A DNA stretch of 64,000 nucleotides from Asparagopsis taxiformis (GCA_030407315.1 JALQPE010001742.1:1-64000), one strand, 5' to 3'. Counted from the first letter of the stretch, positions 11,101 to 23,121 are shown. Made by a program: numbers and translations. The notes: generated by a model from the sequence alone, not told the origin.

Positions 11101-11397
11101 ACCTTGCAGCGCCGCAAATTGTTCTTCCGTGCCCTGCGCAACCCAAGCGCCAAGGTCCGCGTATGTGAAACCTCCCGGCTTGTCCGTCAAGTCTGCGAAA
11201 CTTGAGTGGGCGAATAAATCCAGCAAGAGGCGGAGGAAGTCTTTGCCAGCGAGAGTAGTTTCGCGGGCGGCGCGACCTACGTTTCGACGTGTACCCATGT
11301 CACTAGAATCCTCCCAAGGGCTAGCGGGTTCGCGCAGAATTGGCACGGTTGCGTCGTCAACGATCGGATTGCTGTTGCGCCTGCGCTTATTCGTCAT
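8200..11397 (-). CDS. Beta-class DNA methyltransferase fused to a SET domain
   Basis: An intact 1065-residue protein. Residues 1-470 are an unrecognised, mostly helical region. Motif IV TDPPYNVRR lies near residue 505, followed by a PGG hinge and a long acidic spacer (about 590-640). The AdoMet-binding motif DPFSGTFATGKA lies near residue 740. This IV-before-I order is that of beta-class N6-adenine/N4-cytosine methyltransferases such as CcrM. From about 905 to the end is a SET domain: GRGLFAE, YYGT, FINDPRY near 989 in place of the usual NHxCxPN, and IRPGQELYVHYG near 1058. The fusion would join DNA methylation with lysine methylation in one protein. It is flanked by inverted R repeats. A broken inverted copy lies at 27660-30000. 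Domain calls are firm; the DNA base and histone residue are unknown. Confidence 0.88.
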   Translation of the reverse strand: MTNKRRRNSNPIVDDATVPILREPASPWEDSSDMGTRRNVGRAARETTLAGKDFLRLLLDLFAHSSFADLTDKPGGFTYADLGAWVAQGTEEQFAALQGRLSMAFSGRSKNAGVEADVAEIVMAEMNVERAKQIVRLALPIAEFSRQDERIGQWVEHCILSGIVPQTFLIGCNMLPSPLQAPQRGEPSAFVLAPPETFEVLMYFQALSIIRNHNKNLPRRRIGDAAEEGNEAARVPAHRKSTNRACYVVQVLYHAWTDVAFAAKFSSFEELMAPYIIFDSSEHWFDVLDEGLFAPMEQKLDLYHDKAPLSHPDGYGGKVETRTSAQHSAFRDLVRKFFDRLQFLIVNPDLYTWPESDRWGALEIYLSSGNPDKLPAYFDTLDEDVMAVLRPAPQAADAEKVPKPVDDTPTRRNTGGRGLVPSTRHTTRLQLGPGRTSLTAQGPSPPSPSPHATEEQESEGQALAKDFLSKMSQYCRVYDVPFEDLVSADESREHVPITGNVQLILTDPPYNVRRKRNDSNSSYDRLTAEDMQASIEVFDELLRPGGHGIVFCSVLQFYEWFHYLETYKGPQSEGPTDAAASDDGSDEEEVTSMNSDSEASQHSGEESADEEEDEEEEDVVRNSVFFVDEVPLLFVRLPGHLYQMPGRKRYQRMNMAEVAIHFWKRGVPFKTGSEMVAYRNHGYMDGTYPAWCNVTINMPAIDSNEMVWRTRSTTGATVRVRAEQKSVALMMELISQHSQPGDIVVDPFSGTFATGKAAMSLPEHRVFVGSDMDKLCVARSLPKLCAVMSRVILSNNTDMRVTTEAKQSAEKFLASPSVTMRTQRERRIIEPPPGLPLYQRFPKYIRQYLWQLCPESIASHEHMEKPVHYWPPSLRRWLQTENPRVMRAHDCVAKKLSVRPSLIKHPNAGRGLFAEQTFNVGDEVCAYYGTVVYSDMSKESMRFAYGEGHMAITKETFLMYAIKLYATAEDDENIEHPIWIVPAPFCSAQFINDPRYLRGEDTPAEDTRRMANVEFVENYSSGSTGKKLKAKDLENPKIIVVRAIRDIRPGQELYVHYGTAFRAWN

Positions 11398-11736
11398 AAT
11401 GGAATGAGTGGAAATTCGGTACAGGATGGCGACCGCTCGGCGAGACAGTCAAATTTGACGACGTATCTCGTGACGTTTGCACTCTTTCGTGAGGAACACT
11501 GGTTGATATCGAACGGAACAGAGTATACGGGTACACAGCACTGGAAAGGTCTTGAAACCCGTAACCGGTGTAGGTAATAAGTTGTGACGGATACGTGGTA
11601 GAGAAAAATTTTAAAAAGATTGTGATTCCCTGTCTTTGAGTGTTGTACTGCACGGCCGCCATGGCGGCTGTGACTGCAGTCACATAGGTTGTCACAGGTG
11701 CATCACGCTTACCAGGTGAGCGACATCCGGACGGCC

Positions 11737-11927
11737 ACTGGACATGGGGATGTCCAGCTCAGATGCATTGCTGGCCAGACCAGAAATTCTACAATTTCGG
11801 GCAGAAAAAATATTGCAAAAAACATCGATTTCGGCGGTCGATTGTGCCGTACGGCACATCCCCATCTCAAAAACATGTTCACATGTGCATGTTTTTGAGA
11901 ATAGCCCAAATTTTAATTCAAATCAGG
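11737..11927 (+). repeat. Repeat R copy upstream of the methyltransferase-SET gene
   Basis: Plus-oriented copy of R ending in AATTCAAATCAGG. With the minus-oriented copy at 7774-7980 it brackets the 8200-11397 gene, so the pair can be read as about 190-bp terminal inverted repeats. The same sequence with the same private variants (TGGCCAGACCAGAAATTC, GGACATGGGGATGTCC) occurs inverted at 27130-27310 next to the second gene copy. Confidence 0.85.
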
Positions 11928-13043
11928 ATGCAGATATTCGTCTTCTAGCATTGTCAGAACACATTCGTATAACCACATTTGGAGAACCTGAGCCCAGAGC
12001 TATCGGTTTTGGCGGGAGCTAAGCCATATCTCATATAATCAGTAACTACTTCCCGCCAGCTGAGTGGTGGAACCCCTGCTATTTCTACCAACGAGACATA
12101 CGGGGTGTCAACTCGGCAATCGTATATGATTTGGGTGCTAAATTTATTCAAGAGACGAATGGGCTTCGAAAAGGAGCCCAACAACGTCTTCTTGTGATCC
12201 ATGGGTATAGGACTACTCTATTCTTCTCCAGGCTTCCACCATAGCCTCCTCCACCACCTCCGTTAATGGATCGAATATCCGAACCGCACCTCAACATGCT
12301 TTTCTTCTCATCCATGGGTACTGACATCTCACATGTTCTCCAGGCTTCCACCATAGCCTCCTCCACCTCCGTTAATGGAAAGAATATCCGAACCGGACCT
12401 GAACATGTTTTTCTTCTCATCCATGGGTACTGACATCTCACATGTTCTCATCATGTGAGATGTCAGTACCGGAGAAGTTCTCCAGGCTTCCTCCGTAGCC
12501 ACCTCCTCCACCTCCGTCTGTGGGAATCAACACAACATCACCACTGCGTCTTACCTCACATCCACATCTCTCCGGGATGAAAACGGACGGACGACATAGG
12601 GTTTGTAGACGTTTAGAATCTTGTTAGAAAAAAGTAAACGAAAGAGAACTTCTCTTTCATTGAATGATATCTCGTCCCTGTCGCAATATGTTCCATTTTC
12701 ATTTTCTCGGGTTGCACACCCATCATGGGTGATCAAGGCCTGGATCGAACCCTCCGAGGGTCTTCGATGGATAGGACAGATAGTGGAAGGCTTTTAAGCC
12801 TGTGACCAAGCGGCTATTGATTGGTTGGAGGAAGGAAATTACAGAGGAAATATAGCTGAGTACGGTGCTCGCGATAGCTGTTAGGTTAAAGTCAAATATG
12901 TTTTTCGATTATTTTTCGTACGGAAATGCCTTGCAAAAGACGATGCTTTGTCGTTCTCCTGGAGGGAGTCCGTTGCATTGCACTCAATTCGAGAGCATCG
13001 TCATGAAGGAGAGGATTCTTTCTGCTTGTTAGAATCGGTTTAG
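11928..13043. repeat. 113-bp tandem repeat with a palindromic end, in gene-free DNA
   Basis: From about 12198 to 12530 a unit of about 108-116 bp (CTCCAGGCTTCCACCATAGC, then a CCTCCACC run, then ATCCGAACC) is repeated two and a half to three times. Between about 12425 and 12468 GGTACTGACATCTCACATG meets its own reverse complement across a short spacer, forming a strong hairpin. No gene is seen from 11398 to 14063. Confidence 0.75.
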
Positions 13044-13720
13044 AGCAGATAGCTAATGCATTACTGGCCAGCCCAGAAATTGTAGAATTTCGGGCAGCAA
13101 AAATATTGTAAAAACCTTGATTTGGGCGGTCGATTGTGCCGTACGGCACACCCCCATCTCAAAAACATGTTCACATGTGCATGTTTTTGAGAATAGCCCA
13201 AATTTTAATTCAAATCAGGGTGTCTAATTTGGCCACAACGGCCCCAGGCACCGGCCGCCGCCCCGAGCGGGGTCATCACTGGCTTCTGTAAGCACTAACT
13301 GTGAGGCTAAATGGCGCCGAAAGATGGGTCGATTCCAGGCTTCAAGCCTAAGTTATGCTAGGGAGAAATCTTCTTCCGTGTTTCATAATGGTCCCGCCTT
13401 ACTCCCTCAACACAAACACTACTCACCCATCACGTTACTCATATTCCGTGCACTTTATATTAGTAGTGAACCCGCCTGCTTAGTTGCTGCAATGCGTGGA
13501 TGTAGGCAGCACACGACCAACCTGAAATGGACGTCCGGTGGATGTCCAGCTCAGATGCACTGCTGGCCAGCCCAGAAATTCTAAAATTTCGGGCACAAAA
13601 AATCTTGCAAAAATCAACGATTTGGGCGGGTCGATTGTGCCGTACGGCACACCCCCATCTCAAAAACATGTTCACATGTGCATGTTTTTGAGAATAGCCC
13701 AAATTTTAACTCAAATCAGG
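13044..13720 (+). repeat. Tandem pair of repeat R with linker A
   Basis: Two plus-oriented R copies (about 13044-13219 and 13521-13720) are separated by a linker beginning GTGTCTAATTTGGCCACAAC. The same R-linker-R order occurs at 18296-18760 and, inverted, at 26862-27310. It behaves like a short satellite with a period of about 390-480 bp. Both copies keep GTGCCGTACGGCAC and the CATGTTCACATGTGCATG hairpin core. The pair lies just upstream of the first ParB-like gene. Confidence 0.82.
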
Positions 13721-14063
13721 GTGTTCCCCGGATAAAGGGGTGCTCGCAGCCGCCCCAAAAGCCGCCTAGCTTGACAGCTGTAATTTTAACACATTACACA
13801 TCAAGGACACTGCCTGCTTCACGCCACCTCGTCAGGTTTCGAGAGCCCGACTCGGGCCCGTTCCGAACGGACACTCACATCTCGATTGCCTGTCTTGCAT
13901 TCCAGCGGTCACGATAGGTGTGTACCTAACAAAATTTCGGTTGTATTGTGTTATTATTTCCAGCGATTGGCGTTCACGACCATTCTTCAACGTGAAACAT
14001 ACCATCCACATCACTCGAATACGTCAACGTCAACCATCTCTTTTCCTTTCCAACTCAACAACC

Positions 14064-17000
14064 ATGGCGGATACGCATTTCAGCAGTTTGTTTTCAACGG
14101 TTTGCGGCGATCAAGTGAGCGCGTCAGCGGAGTCGCGCGGACTCAAGCGCGGCGTCGATGTCAATTTGTTTGCGGACGTGGACGGTGCGGCTGTGCATAT
14201 TGGGACGGCTTCGGTGAGCACTGCTGGTGGCGATGTTGGCCTTCCGCGCACGCTGCACAACCACAAGCTGCCGGAAACCGACGAGGCGGACTATATCGTC
14301 GTGCGCAACATTGCGACTAAGGACAAGTTCAAGGACCTCCCGTTCCCGTACATGTTTGATGGCGCCGAGGGACCGCCGGAGACGATGGGTGGAGCATACG
14401 CCGCGGCGTTTTACCCTTGGGATACTCGGATGATGCGCCCCGCTGCGGAGGATGGCCCTAGCGACATTCGTACCCCTGCTGCAGCGTCAAACTTCAACGC
14501 AGCGACGAACCAGGCCAGCTCGGGACGGATGCCCAGTACCGGTCCGGCAGGCGAAATCACTGGTTCGGGGGGTACGAAGCATCCAGCACGCTCCGTCCCG
14601 GTTTCGGGAGGCACGAAGCGCCCTGCTCGCTCTGCAGAGCCTCCAGTGGAGGCACGAAGCACCCTGCTCGCTCCAACGTCACCGAAGCTACTACGCAGGA
14701 CGTAACCGAGGTGGACGACGAACCGGAGGTGGCGGAAAGCATTCGTGAGCAGCAGGGGACGCAAATTACGGTGCCCAAGTTTGTGACGTCGGATTACGTC
14801 GGAGAAGGAGCGACTGTGTTGGTGAGGCAGCTAGTGGAACCGGCCGTGACCCTTCGGGATGTGAAAGAAGACCACGTGGAGGACCTGCGCAACAATATGT
14901 TGGCTGTGGGGTATGTGAGCTCTTCGCGTATCACTGTGACGGTGCTGAGGTCGCAGAACACGCATCTGCCCGCCGACACGCGTCTGTTCCAGAATGGCAA
15001 ATTCCATGCCAATGCGAACGTGACCGTGATCGACGGACTGCATCGTCTCAATGCTATGCATAGCATTGCGGATGACTTCACGCGCCTCACCCGTATGCAC
15101 AGAACCAAGCTGCCACAGGACGCAAACCGCTTGCGCTGGGTTACTCAGCCTCTGGATGTGTACTACCTTCGCCGCAAGGACGACAGTGATCTTCAGCCTC
15201 ATGAGATCATCCACAAGAGTGCAGAGTCGAACCATACGACTGGGACGCAACTGACGGAGCGCTCCCTGGTTCGAATCTTGTCGTCCATCCAGCAGTTCAT
15301 CCGTACGATTGCTGTTGCAAATAACGTGGAAAACGCTGGCGACTTGCGTGAGTCTGATGTCATCCGAACATTGTTCGAGGCGCAGTTCATGGGGATGATG
15401 AATTCAACGAACACGGCCCGGCGGTGGACGCGTTTGGCTATAGCAACGCTGAAGCATCCTGTTCTCGACGAAGTGTTGCGTGAGCTGAACAATTCCGAGC
15501 GCCGCAACGAGATTGGGATAACGCACCTGGACCACAAGATAGTGCGCGAGTTGCTGGAAGAAAACTTTGTCTTCGTCTTGCGTGGTCTTTCGGAGTACTT
15601 GAACCCTGCTCATGGTGGACGTCCGGATGGACGCTTTGACGTGAACGACTTCTATACATACGTCCGTCGCGTGACTGCAATAGCAAATTCTCTGTACGCT
15701 GCGTTTGGGCGCCCAAAGAGTATTATGCGCAAGTCATTTCTGAGCACAGAGATGGCAATTGGGTCGGTTAAGCAGCCGAAGGAGTTGCAATGGCATCTCA
15801 CCAATGCCATTGCAATGTATAGAGGGGACGACCGGAGCAGTGAGGTTCGAATGCGACGGAGAACCACGCGTTTACAGGATTTGGAAACGAACTTGAAAGA
15901 GTTTTTCAATCCGACATTGAAGAAGAAGACTAAGGCTCGACGCAAACGCCGCCCTTCTGCTGCCAATGTGAGACTCACTCACAAGAAGCAGCGGAATGTC
16001 GAACATGAGCCTGCTTCGCATGGCATCCGCCGCCGTTCACAGCGACTTCGCTCGACGGGGAGCACACGCCTCGAGGAAGAAGAGCCGGTTGTGGTACAAC
16101 AATCCGCCGGGGAAGAAGAGCAGGCCGTTGTTGATAAACCCACCGATCAACAACAAGCCACTGCTTCCGGTGATGAGGTTGACGAAGACTCCGCCCGTTC
16201 CCCCGATTCTGCCGTTGAGATTGTCCCCCAAGATAACCAACGTGCTGGTGCGACTCCCTCCAACCAAGAATCTGTCCATACCGCTTCGGACGAGGAAGAC
16301 AAACAGGGTGCAGACGAGGGCCAAGTCGAAAGCAAGGGGGTCCGCGAAGTGACAATTACATTCACTGTTCCGGAAGGAGTGGAAGTCGATGAAGACGGTT
16401 ACATCGTTCGTGACTCTCCTTCTGAACACGACCTCCTGTTCGACGACCGTATGCCATCTCTTCCTGACGATTTCGAAGTCAAAGACCGAGCCGAAGGGCA
16501 TCATCTGGCGCAGCGTCCCGCGGACGTCATCGCATCGGTGAGGGTTGGCTGTCTGCCCCCGATTGAGCTCAGGTTGTTATTGGAGAGTGTGGAAATCGAT
16601 GAGGAGGGCAGAGAGGTGAGGTATTTGAAGCAAGTGGCGATGGACCCTGTGTTTGAGGGGCTGCATATTCCGGAACAACATCGGGCTCGTCATCTTGTTT
16701 TCGAGATCGACACCATCTATCCGATGTTTTTCGCAGCGTGGAAGATGGCTGCCAAGGCGATGTGTGAGCCTACATCGACGTTTCTACCCTCGAGGCTGGA
16801 CTTCGCCCAGGTTGCGCGAATGTCTACAAGCTGGAAGGATTCGTATGAGGCCGGCACTGGTATGGCGTACTTCCACAATTGCCGAACGGAAATCAACGAG
16901 CGAGGGTATACGGTGATGCACAATTTCGCGGATGTAAGCTACCTCGATGCGTCGGACAAGTTCCCATTTGACTTGGGTCTCATGGAAGAAATTCCTAACC

Positions 17001-18018
17001 AGGAATTGTTTCGGTACTTCTTGGGAACATGGGAGGGGGAGGAGGTGCACAAGGACCCTGGGAACCGGCAGCTGTGGAGTCCCATTGTCAATACGGGGAC
17101 GATGAAACAGATGAGAAGAACCGGAATGAGGGGAGGGCTCGCTTCACGTCTACGCGCCACTGCCTGGTTGACTATGCCGAGAACGATGAGACGCATATCG
17201 ACCGGTTCAAGTTTGTGACGCGGCGAGCCCTGCTGGATGTGTGGTTGGGAATCCTTGTCCGGCTGATAGGGCTGGAGGAGTGCGGTTTACCGGGAGAAAA
17301 ACTTGTCATGCCGGCATCTGGGGGACGGTTTTTGATAACGGGAAAGGGGTGTCCTCGGCAGGTCCCACACAATGATTTCCCTGTTCCTCCTCGCGACCGC
17401 AAAGATCAACTTCCGGGTTACTTTGTTATTGCCAACGGAGATGACCCATTCCCTATCTGGGTGTGTCCAGGGTCCCACAAGTACGTCTTTTCCAAAGCGC
17501 TGGAATTAGATATGTACGCCAAGACGATGAAGCTGAAGAAGGTAATCGTTCCGCCACGTTCAGTCTTCATCGGTCACGGCCATGTACAACATGCCGGGGC
17601 AGGGCATGTCGACAGAGTTGTGTCACACACGACAACGAGGTATCACACGTATTTCAGGAATGCGTCGTATCCGATTCCCGACAATGTTTCGTTTGGTTTC
17701 ATCAGGCGGTTGGGATTCGAAGAAGAAGTAATCGCCAATGCTCCGCGCCGGTCTGCCAGGCAAAGTCAACCGGCACCTGTCAATGTTCGCCACAAGACAG
17801 TTGTTCCCATCCCGGTCAAGAAAGATCGTAGGCCGAAGACAGGGCAGCTCGGAATCATGCGGATGAAGACGACAGAAGCTCCCAGGAAGAGAACCCTCAC
17901 ACCGGGTGAAGAATTCATCTTGAGCTATTCAACTCCACGGTTGCCGATAACGCCTATTCTGCCGGGAGATCCTGAATATGATGAGGACGAAGACGAAGAA
18001 CAATTTTCCGACGGCTAG
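14064..18018 (+). pseudogene. ParB-like domain plus 2OG-Fe(II)-oxygenase-like domain, two frameshifts
   Basis: About 1317 residues once two one-base slips are bridged. One lies near 14640-14655, inside a short GGTKxPARS repeat. The other lies near 17090-17115. The ParB/sulfiredoxin-fold signature VIDGLHRLNAM lies near residue 322. A central region follows, then a basic stretch and a long acidic spacer. At the C terminus a double-stranded beta-helix oxygenase signature is visible: PHND (HxD) near 1102, CPGSHKYV, then FIGHGHVQHAG (distal His) near 1175, and arginines beyond. The same layout occurs in the genes at 37286 and 42269. The ATG at 14064 has a good ACAACCATGG context. The slips may be assembly errors. 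Role in DNA-base oxidation is a guess from the domain pair. Confidence 0.78.
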
Positions 18019-18295
18019 ATAGCTTAACAACAACTACTTTGGTAAACAATTATCGAGAATATAATCATCTCCTTTATCACTTTCAATCTATGAACCTACT
18101 ATAATGTACTTCCGTTCCATGCTTTCAAACTAGATTGTCCATTCCCTCGTGGGTTGGAGCATGATTTCCAGGACGATTCCCTCACATCTCTAGACTCGAT
18201 GGTCTATGGTAGAAATAGCAGAACAATTGGGTTTGTACGTGCTTCATCGCCTACTTGCTTCCGGTAATGTGTGGACGTGCACGATACACGATCAA
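18019..18295. other. Short gap after the first ParB-like gene
   Basis: AT-rich 3' flank with no gene. From about 18240 the sequence resembles the inner flank of other R copies (the segment before CCTGAAATGGACGTCC near 13460-13520). Confidence 0.5.
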
Positions 18296-20403
18296 CCTGA
18301 AATGGACGTCCGGTGGATGTCCAGCTCAGATGCATTGCTGGCCAGCCCAGAAATTCTACAATTTCGGGCACAAAAAAATATTGCAAAAAACATCGATTTG
18401 GGCGGTCGAATGTGCCGTACGGCACACCCCCATCTCAAAAACATGTTCACATGTGCATGTTTTTGAGAATAGCCCAAATTTTAATTCTAATCAGGTGTCT
18501 AATTTGGCCACAACGGCCCCAGGAACCGGCCGCCGCCCCGAGTGGGGTTGTCACTGGCTTCTGTAAGCACTAACTGTAAGGCTAAATGGCGCCTAACGAC
18601 GGGTCGATTTCCAGCTCAACACGTCAGGGACAGGTCTTGGTCCTTGTTCCATCATGGTCCCACCCCACTCTCTCACGACTAACCTGAAATGGACGTCCGG
18701 TGGATGTCCAGCTCGATTGCACTGCTGGCCAGCCCAGAAATTCTAAAATTTCCGAAAAATCAATTTGGTGGCCCAGCATCTCCTGTGCCGAAAATTCCCG
18801 CAGTCACTTCTGATATACTATATCGTAGTAGTAGTAGTCTAGACGTGTTTCGCACTTGTACGCATCAGGGAAGGCTGCACGGAAGGTTGGAGACTACGCT
18901 ACTTGTGTACCGCGTCGTCTGAAATAGCGAGTAGTGTTTGTTGTATAGTTGTGGAGTATGCGTCTAGTGGTTTGTAAAGCTTGCAGAACGGGATAGGGAT
19001 GTGGGTGGCCCTATTTTATGAATACATGAGTACCAATATTCAGGGTTGACAAAGCGGAAAGCCATAGGCTCGTACATGTTTGAGATTGCATAGTGGAGAA
19101 AATATTTACATCGAAATTTACATGGAGCAGATGGAGGTTTTAAGGATGAGGTATGAGAGGAAGAAAATTCTTCTGTGGTATGAGGATGTGTTCTGTGGAG
19201 GGATGCAATCTTGGGATGGTACAGGGGGAGGTGGAAATGTACGGAGTGCGGGTTTAGAATGGAGTGTGATTCGGAGAGGAGTGCCGACAAGCATATTATG
19301 GGGATTGGGGAGACGCTGCGGGGTGTTGGGGTAGTGAGGGCGGAGGAGGTGTTTAGGTGGGACCGTAGGAGGGTGCGGTTGAAGGCGCCGAGAGGAGGGG
19401 TTTTAGGAAAGTGAGGAGAAAGAGGGGGAAGGGTGGGCGTCTGTTCTGGCTGTGGTGAGTGGGGATGTGATGGAGAAGAAGGGGGTTATTGTATTTGGGG
19501 AGGGAGGGGAGTGGGAGGAAGGGTGCGAAGTGGGGGGTTGATATGTGTTTCAGAGCGGGGAGGTTTCTGGGGAGACGGCGGGGGAGCGGGAGCGTGGGCC
19601 GGTGGTGGTGGTGTATACGGTATCGAAGATGCGGATGGCGTGGGGGCATGGAGCAGCTGAGGGAGGGAGGGGTGGAGCAGGTCGGGTACGGGATGGGGAG
19701 TGAGAGGTTTTGGAAGAGTAAGCTGCAGGGGAAGTTTGTGTAGAGGGCGAAGGAGAGGGGTTGAAGGTAGAGGAGAGAGGGTATTGAAGAACAATACGTT
19801 GCAAAGGTGTTGGGGGAGAGCATGGTCGAGGAGATAGGGGGTGTTTTTCCCTATTCTGAGGTAGTATGAGGACTGGTTATACGAAATCTGTACGGTAGAG
19901 CAGAAAAGTAGGTATGGAATGGAGGTGTGCACCGTGGAAGCGGGGATAGGTAGCTGAAAATGCGTGCTAGAGTGGTATTGGGGGTGTTTGAGGTACAGTA
20001 CGGGGGAGGTGAGCACCAACTGGAAGGGGGTGTGAGCGAGAGGATGAAAAAATTAAAGACGAAATTGGAGTCGACTGACAAGGAAAAATAGAGTGGTCGC
20101 CGTGATGGATGCGGACATCCAAGTCGAGCACGGCGGCAGAAATTTCTGGGTCGAAAGTTTTGAATTTCTGAACCGGCGCCCGTCCTAGGTGGACATAGAC
20201 ATGGCGGAAGTCCATCCCGAGGGGGACATCCGTGGTACTAGAAACAATGAATGTCGCCCTAGTAATACTAGACGTACTAGACCGCATGGACGTCCGGTTC
20301 TAGGCGGACATCCAAAAATACTGGAGAACATGGACGTCCGCCTAGTAATACTAGGTGTACTAGAGGTTGTGGACGTCCGCGTCCATTTCCGAGAACACAG
20401 ACG
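18296..20403. repeat. Left arm of a 2.1-kb inverted repeat
   Basis: It matches the reverse complement of 25211-27310 almost throughout. Order from the left: R (18296-18495), linker A, partial R (about 18681-18760), a purine-rich body (about 18960-20080), then clustered GGACGTCC / CTAGTATTACTAG motifs (20100-20403). The body has no convincing gene, though one frame encodes a single possible zinc-finger-like stretch (WKCTECGFRMECDSER) in both arms. The arm stops abruptly at 20403, where the truncated retroelement integrase begins. Confidence 0.88.
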
Positions 20404-21330
20404 TATGTCGATTCAGTTCACCGCAGAGGACGAAGTCCCCAACGTCGAAATTGCACGCGCGAACGTGTGTCCTGGCGTTGTGCGATGCCACACGCTTCTC
20501 GCGTGCGGCCGAAACGGAAAGAGACAAATTCCGGTGTATCTGGTCCATTGAGTCCTGCAGCTCGCGGACTCTCAGCAATTGCTTTCCTCGAACTTCCTCA
20601 ATCTGGAGGATTTCAACTGGTTCTTTTGTTGGGTGACGAATGGCCAGAAGAGGAGAGTCAGCAGGTAGCTGTGTAAACGCAGTCAGTGGGCATTTTCCAC
20701 CAAGTCGCTGGAGCGGAGTGTTATTCAGGATCGACTGGACAACCGGGACGACGACTGGCCACGATCTCTGCGGTAACTGGTACTCCGAAAGGAGCGCTCT
20801 CATAGCTCTTATGAGCTCTCGACATACCACTTCCACTGAACCGTTTGTCCAAGGGCAGTAAGCCAGTGTGAAGTGGTGGGCGCAATGCAAGCGCTCCCTG
20901 ATAGCTCGGATGACGCTATTGCGAAAGTGGGATCCCCGGTCTGAGATCCATTGCGTCACTGTTCCGAATGCCGAGAACCATTCAATGAGTACGTCAGCTA
21001 CTTGCTTGGTGTCTGCAGTTGCAGAAGGGAACAACCAAACGTACGAGCTCAGGTCATCTTTCAATATCAGTATGTAAATTTCGCCTGTGCTGCTTTTCCC
21101 AATGTAACCAAAAAACCAAAATGCAGAACTTGGTTCGGTTTCTCGGCGTGCGAGCTGTGACCCAGAGGTCGCGGTACGGTATTTCCTGTTGACGATGAGA
21201 GGCAGTGCAAGCATGACTTGCGGAAGACTTCGACGTCCTTGGGCATTCCATCCCAAGTGAAATGCGCACGAAGGATGGCGAGCGATGTCCTGCTACCTCT
21301 GTGTCCACCGAATCCTGTATGCCCCGCGAT
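20404..21330 (-). pseudogene. Integrase of gypsy element 1, truncated and frameshifted
   Basis: The core shows KDDLSSYVWLFPSA, then SDRGSHFRN and YCPWTNGSVEVV (D, D, E-type integrase motifs). A C-terminal GDFVLCGELNR (GPY-like) is cut off at 20404. The upstream zinc-binding part (near 21190-21300) lies in another frame, so there is at least one indel. The last codons come from the adjoining inverted repeat. Confidence 0.82.
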
Positions 21331-21336
21331 TAGGAT

Positions 21337-22905
21337 TCATAGTTTCAGAACGGGATCCGCGTCTGGCGGGATCCAGATAACCCCTCTCCTGTCCTGGACG
21401 ATATCCCCAGCTTGTTCGAAACCGCTGGGTCGTGGGGCGCTAGAGGTACGTTGCGCGTCCGCAATGTCCTCTCGGGACGGCCAATCTAATTCTTCAGAAA
21501 GAGATGGAGTGATCGGAGCGACCATGAGTCGGCAAATTCGTGATTTGCGGGTGGTCGTCGATGGGGTTGCAGCCCACCTTGTGAGCATATCTGCCCACAC
21601 GTTCCGCTCACCGCTGAGGTGTTCGATCACGTAGCGATATCCGCTAAGTTTCAAAGCCCAACGCATCAGTTTGTTTGCGGTGTGACGTGCTAGCCCCGGG
21701 TTCTGCCCGACGGGGTCGAAAATGTAGATGAGGTTAGCGTGATCCGTAAACAAACGGACTTCACGTCCAGCCACAATGTATTCCAGCCGTTGCATTGATT
21801 CGACAATAGCGAAAGCTTCCTTTTCCACGATGCTCCATCGAGCGGATGATCCCTTGAAGCTTCCGGAAAGGAACGAAAGCGGAGCGTGTTCCTGTTCGTC
21901 GATTGGGCGGTTTCTCCCCAGGCGATTGGTTTGTGTGAGGACTGATGACCAATGTGACTCTGAAGCGTCTGAGAACAGACACAAATCGGAGTCTCGTTTC
22001 GGGTGCGCAAGCTTCACTGACTGGGCTATAGAGTTTTTGATCTGCTGGAAAGCGCAGTCATGATCTCTCCCCCATAGTCCTGCCAGTGAAGTTTTACGCA
22101 CCGCGCGTTTAGTTCGTTTCTTTGCCTTCGTGTAACAGAGTTCCATTATCTCGTGAAGAGGTGCGATGGTTGTGGCGTATTCGGGGATGCTGTTGCGCAT
22201 CCAACTCGTTGCACAAATGAACTGCTGAAGGTCTCCGGCCTTTTCCGGCCTGTACATGTTCAGTAAAGCGTCGAGGCTGCGGGGATCGAAACGGATCCCT
22301 TCTCCGTCGATGATTCTTCCGCAAAACTTCGTCTCGCGGAGAAACAGTTTTGACTTCTCTGCATGTATCTTGAGTCCGAACTCGCGGCACCTAGCGAAAT
22401 ACGTCTCCAAGATGTCAATTAGGGTTCCTTCGTTCTTGGCATGAAGAAGGAAATCATCGAGCCATTGCAGCATGTTTGCTTAGAGGCACTCGAATACTTT
22501 CGCGGTGCTGGCCTGGAAATGGCTTCCGGCGTCTGTGCTCCCCTGGAGCACTCGTCTTGGCGTGAAGACACCCAAGGGTGTCTGAATTGACATGCATTCT
22601 TGCGAGTCTTTGTGCAGTGGTAATTGCCAGTATGCGTGACAAAGATCAATTTTGGCGAATACGATGCTGCCCTCAGTGAGCTGTAAGAGGCATTCTAGGT
22701 TCGACATTGAAGATATGATGGGTTCTGTCATTGAATTTGGCGCTCGCAGGTCTACCGTGAACCTGAATTTTTCAGACCCTGGTTTCGAAACGGCAAGGGC
22801 AGGGCTTGCCCACATTGCAGCTGGGTTGTGATAGATAGCTCCGATTTTCTCCAATCTCCGAACAATATTTGATATAAAATAGCGTTGTGGGGGGGGGCGC
22901 ATAGC
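21337..22905 (-). pseudogene. Reverse transcriptase and RNase H of gypsy element 1, in-frame stop
   Basis: RT fingers and palm (ASPALAVSKPGSEKFRFTVD, AKIDLCHAYWQLPL, LQGSTDAGSHFQ) run to an in-frame stop at 22480-22482. The same frame resumes with LQWLDDFLLHA. RNase H follows with CLFSDASESHWS, SIVEKEAFAIVE and RLFTDHANL. The stop and the lack of a continuous frame to the protease gene mark it as inactive. Confidence 0.83.
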
Positions 22906-23121
22906 GCCGCTGGGTGGCTCGGGTCGGCCTGTGATTCTGCTTCAGCTTAATTCGCTTGGGATCAACTCGTGCAGGAGAGTCTGGCCCAAGTTTGATTCGC
23001 AGTATGTCACGGTAAGAGGCTAGGAGGCACGATATCCTAGCGGATCACTCTTTGCTGATCCTGTTCGCTTCTGCAGATCGCGCTGTATTTGTAATGGCGG
23101 CCTCGATGTCTTGTTCTGAAT

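Noticed and set aside
8200..11397. Reading the methyltransferase-SET protein as a chimera made by misassembly
   Set aside because: The frame is continuous for 1065 residues, the MTase part is duplicated independently at 27660, and the SET part shares its unusual ND[CP]R motif with the SET gene at 46717.
12715..12800. A possible tRNA on the minus strand, from GGTTCGATCC
   Set aside because: Only the T-loop-like decamer fits. The T stem does not pair and no acceptor stem or anticodon arm can be drawn around it.
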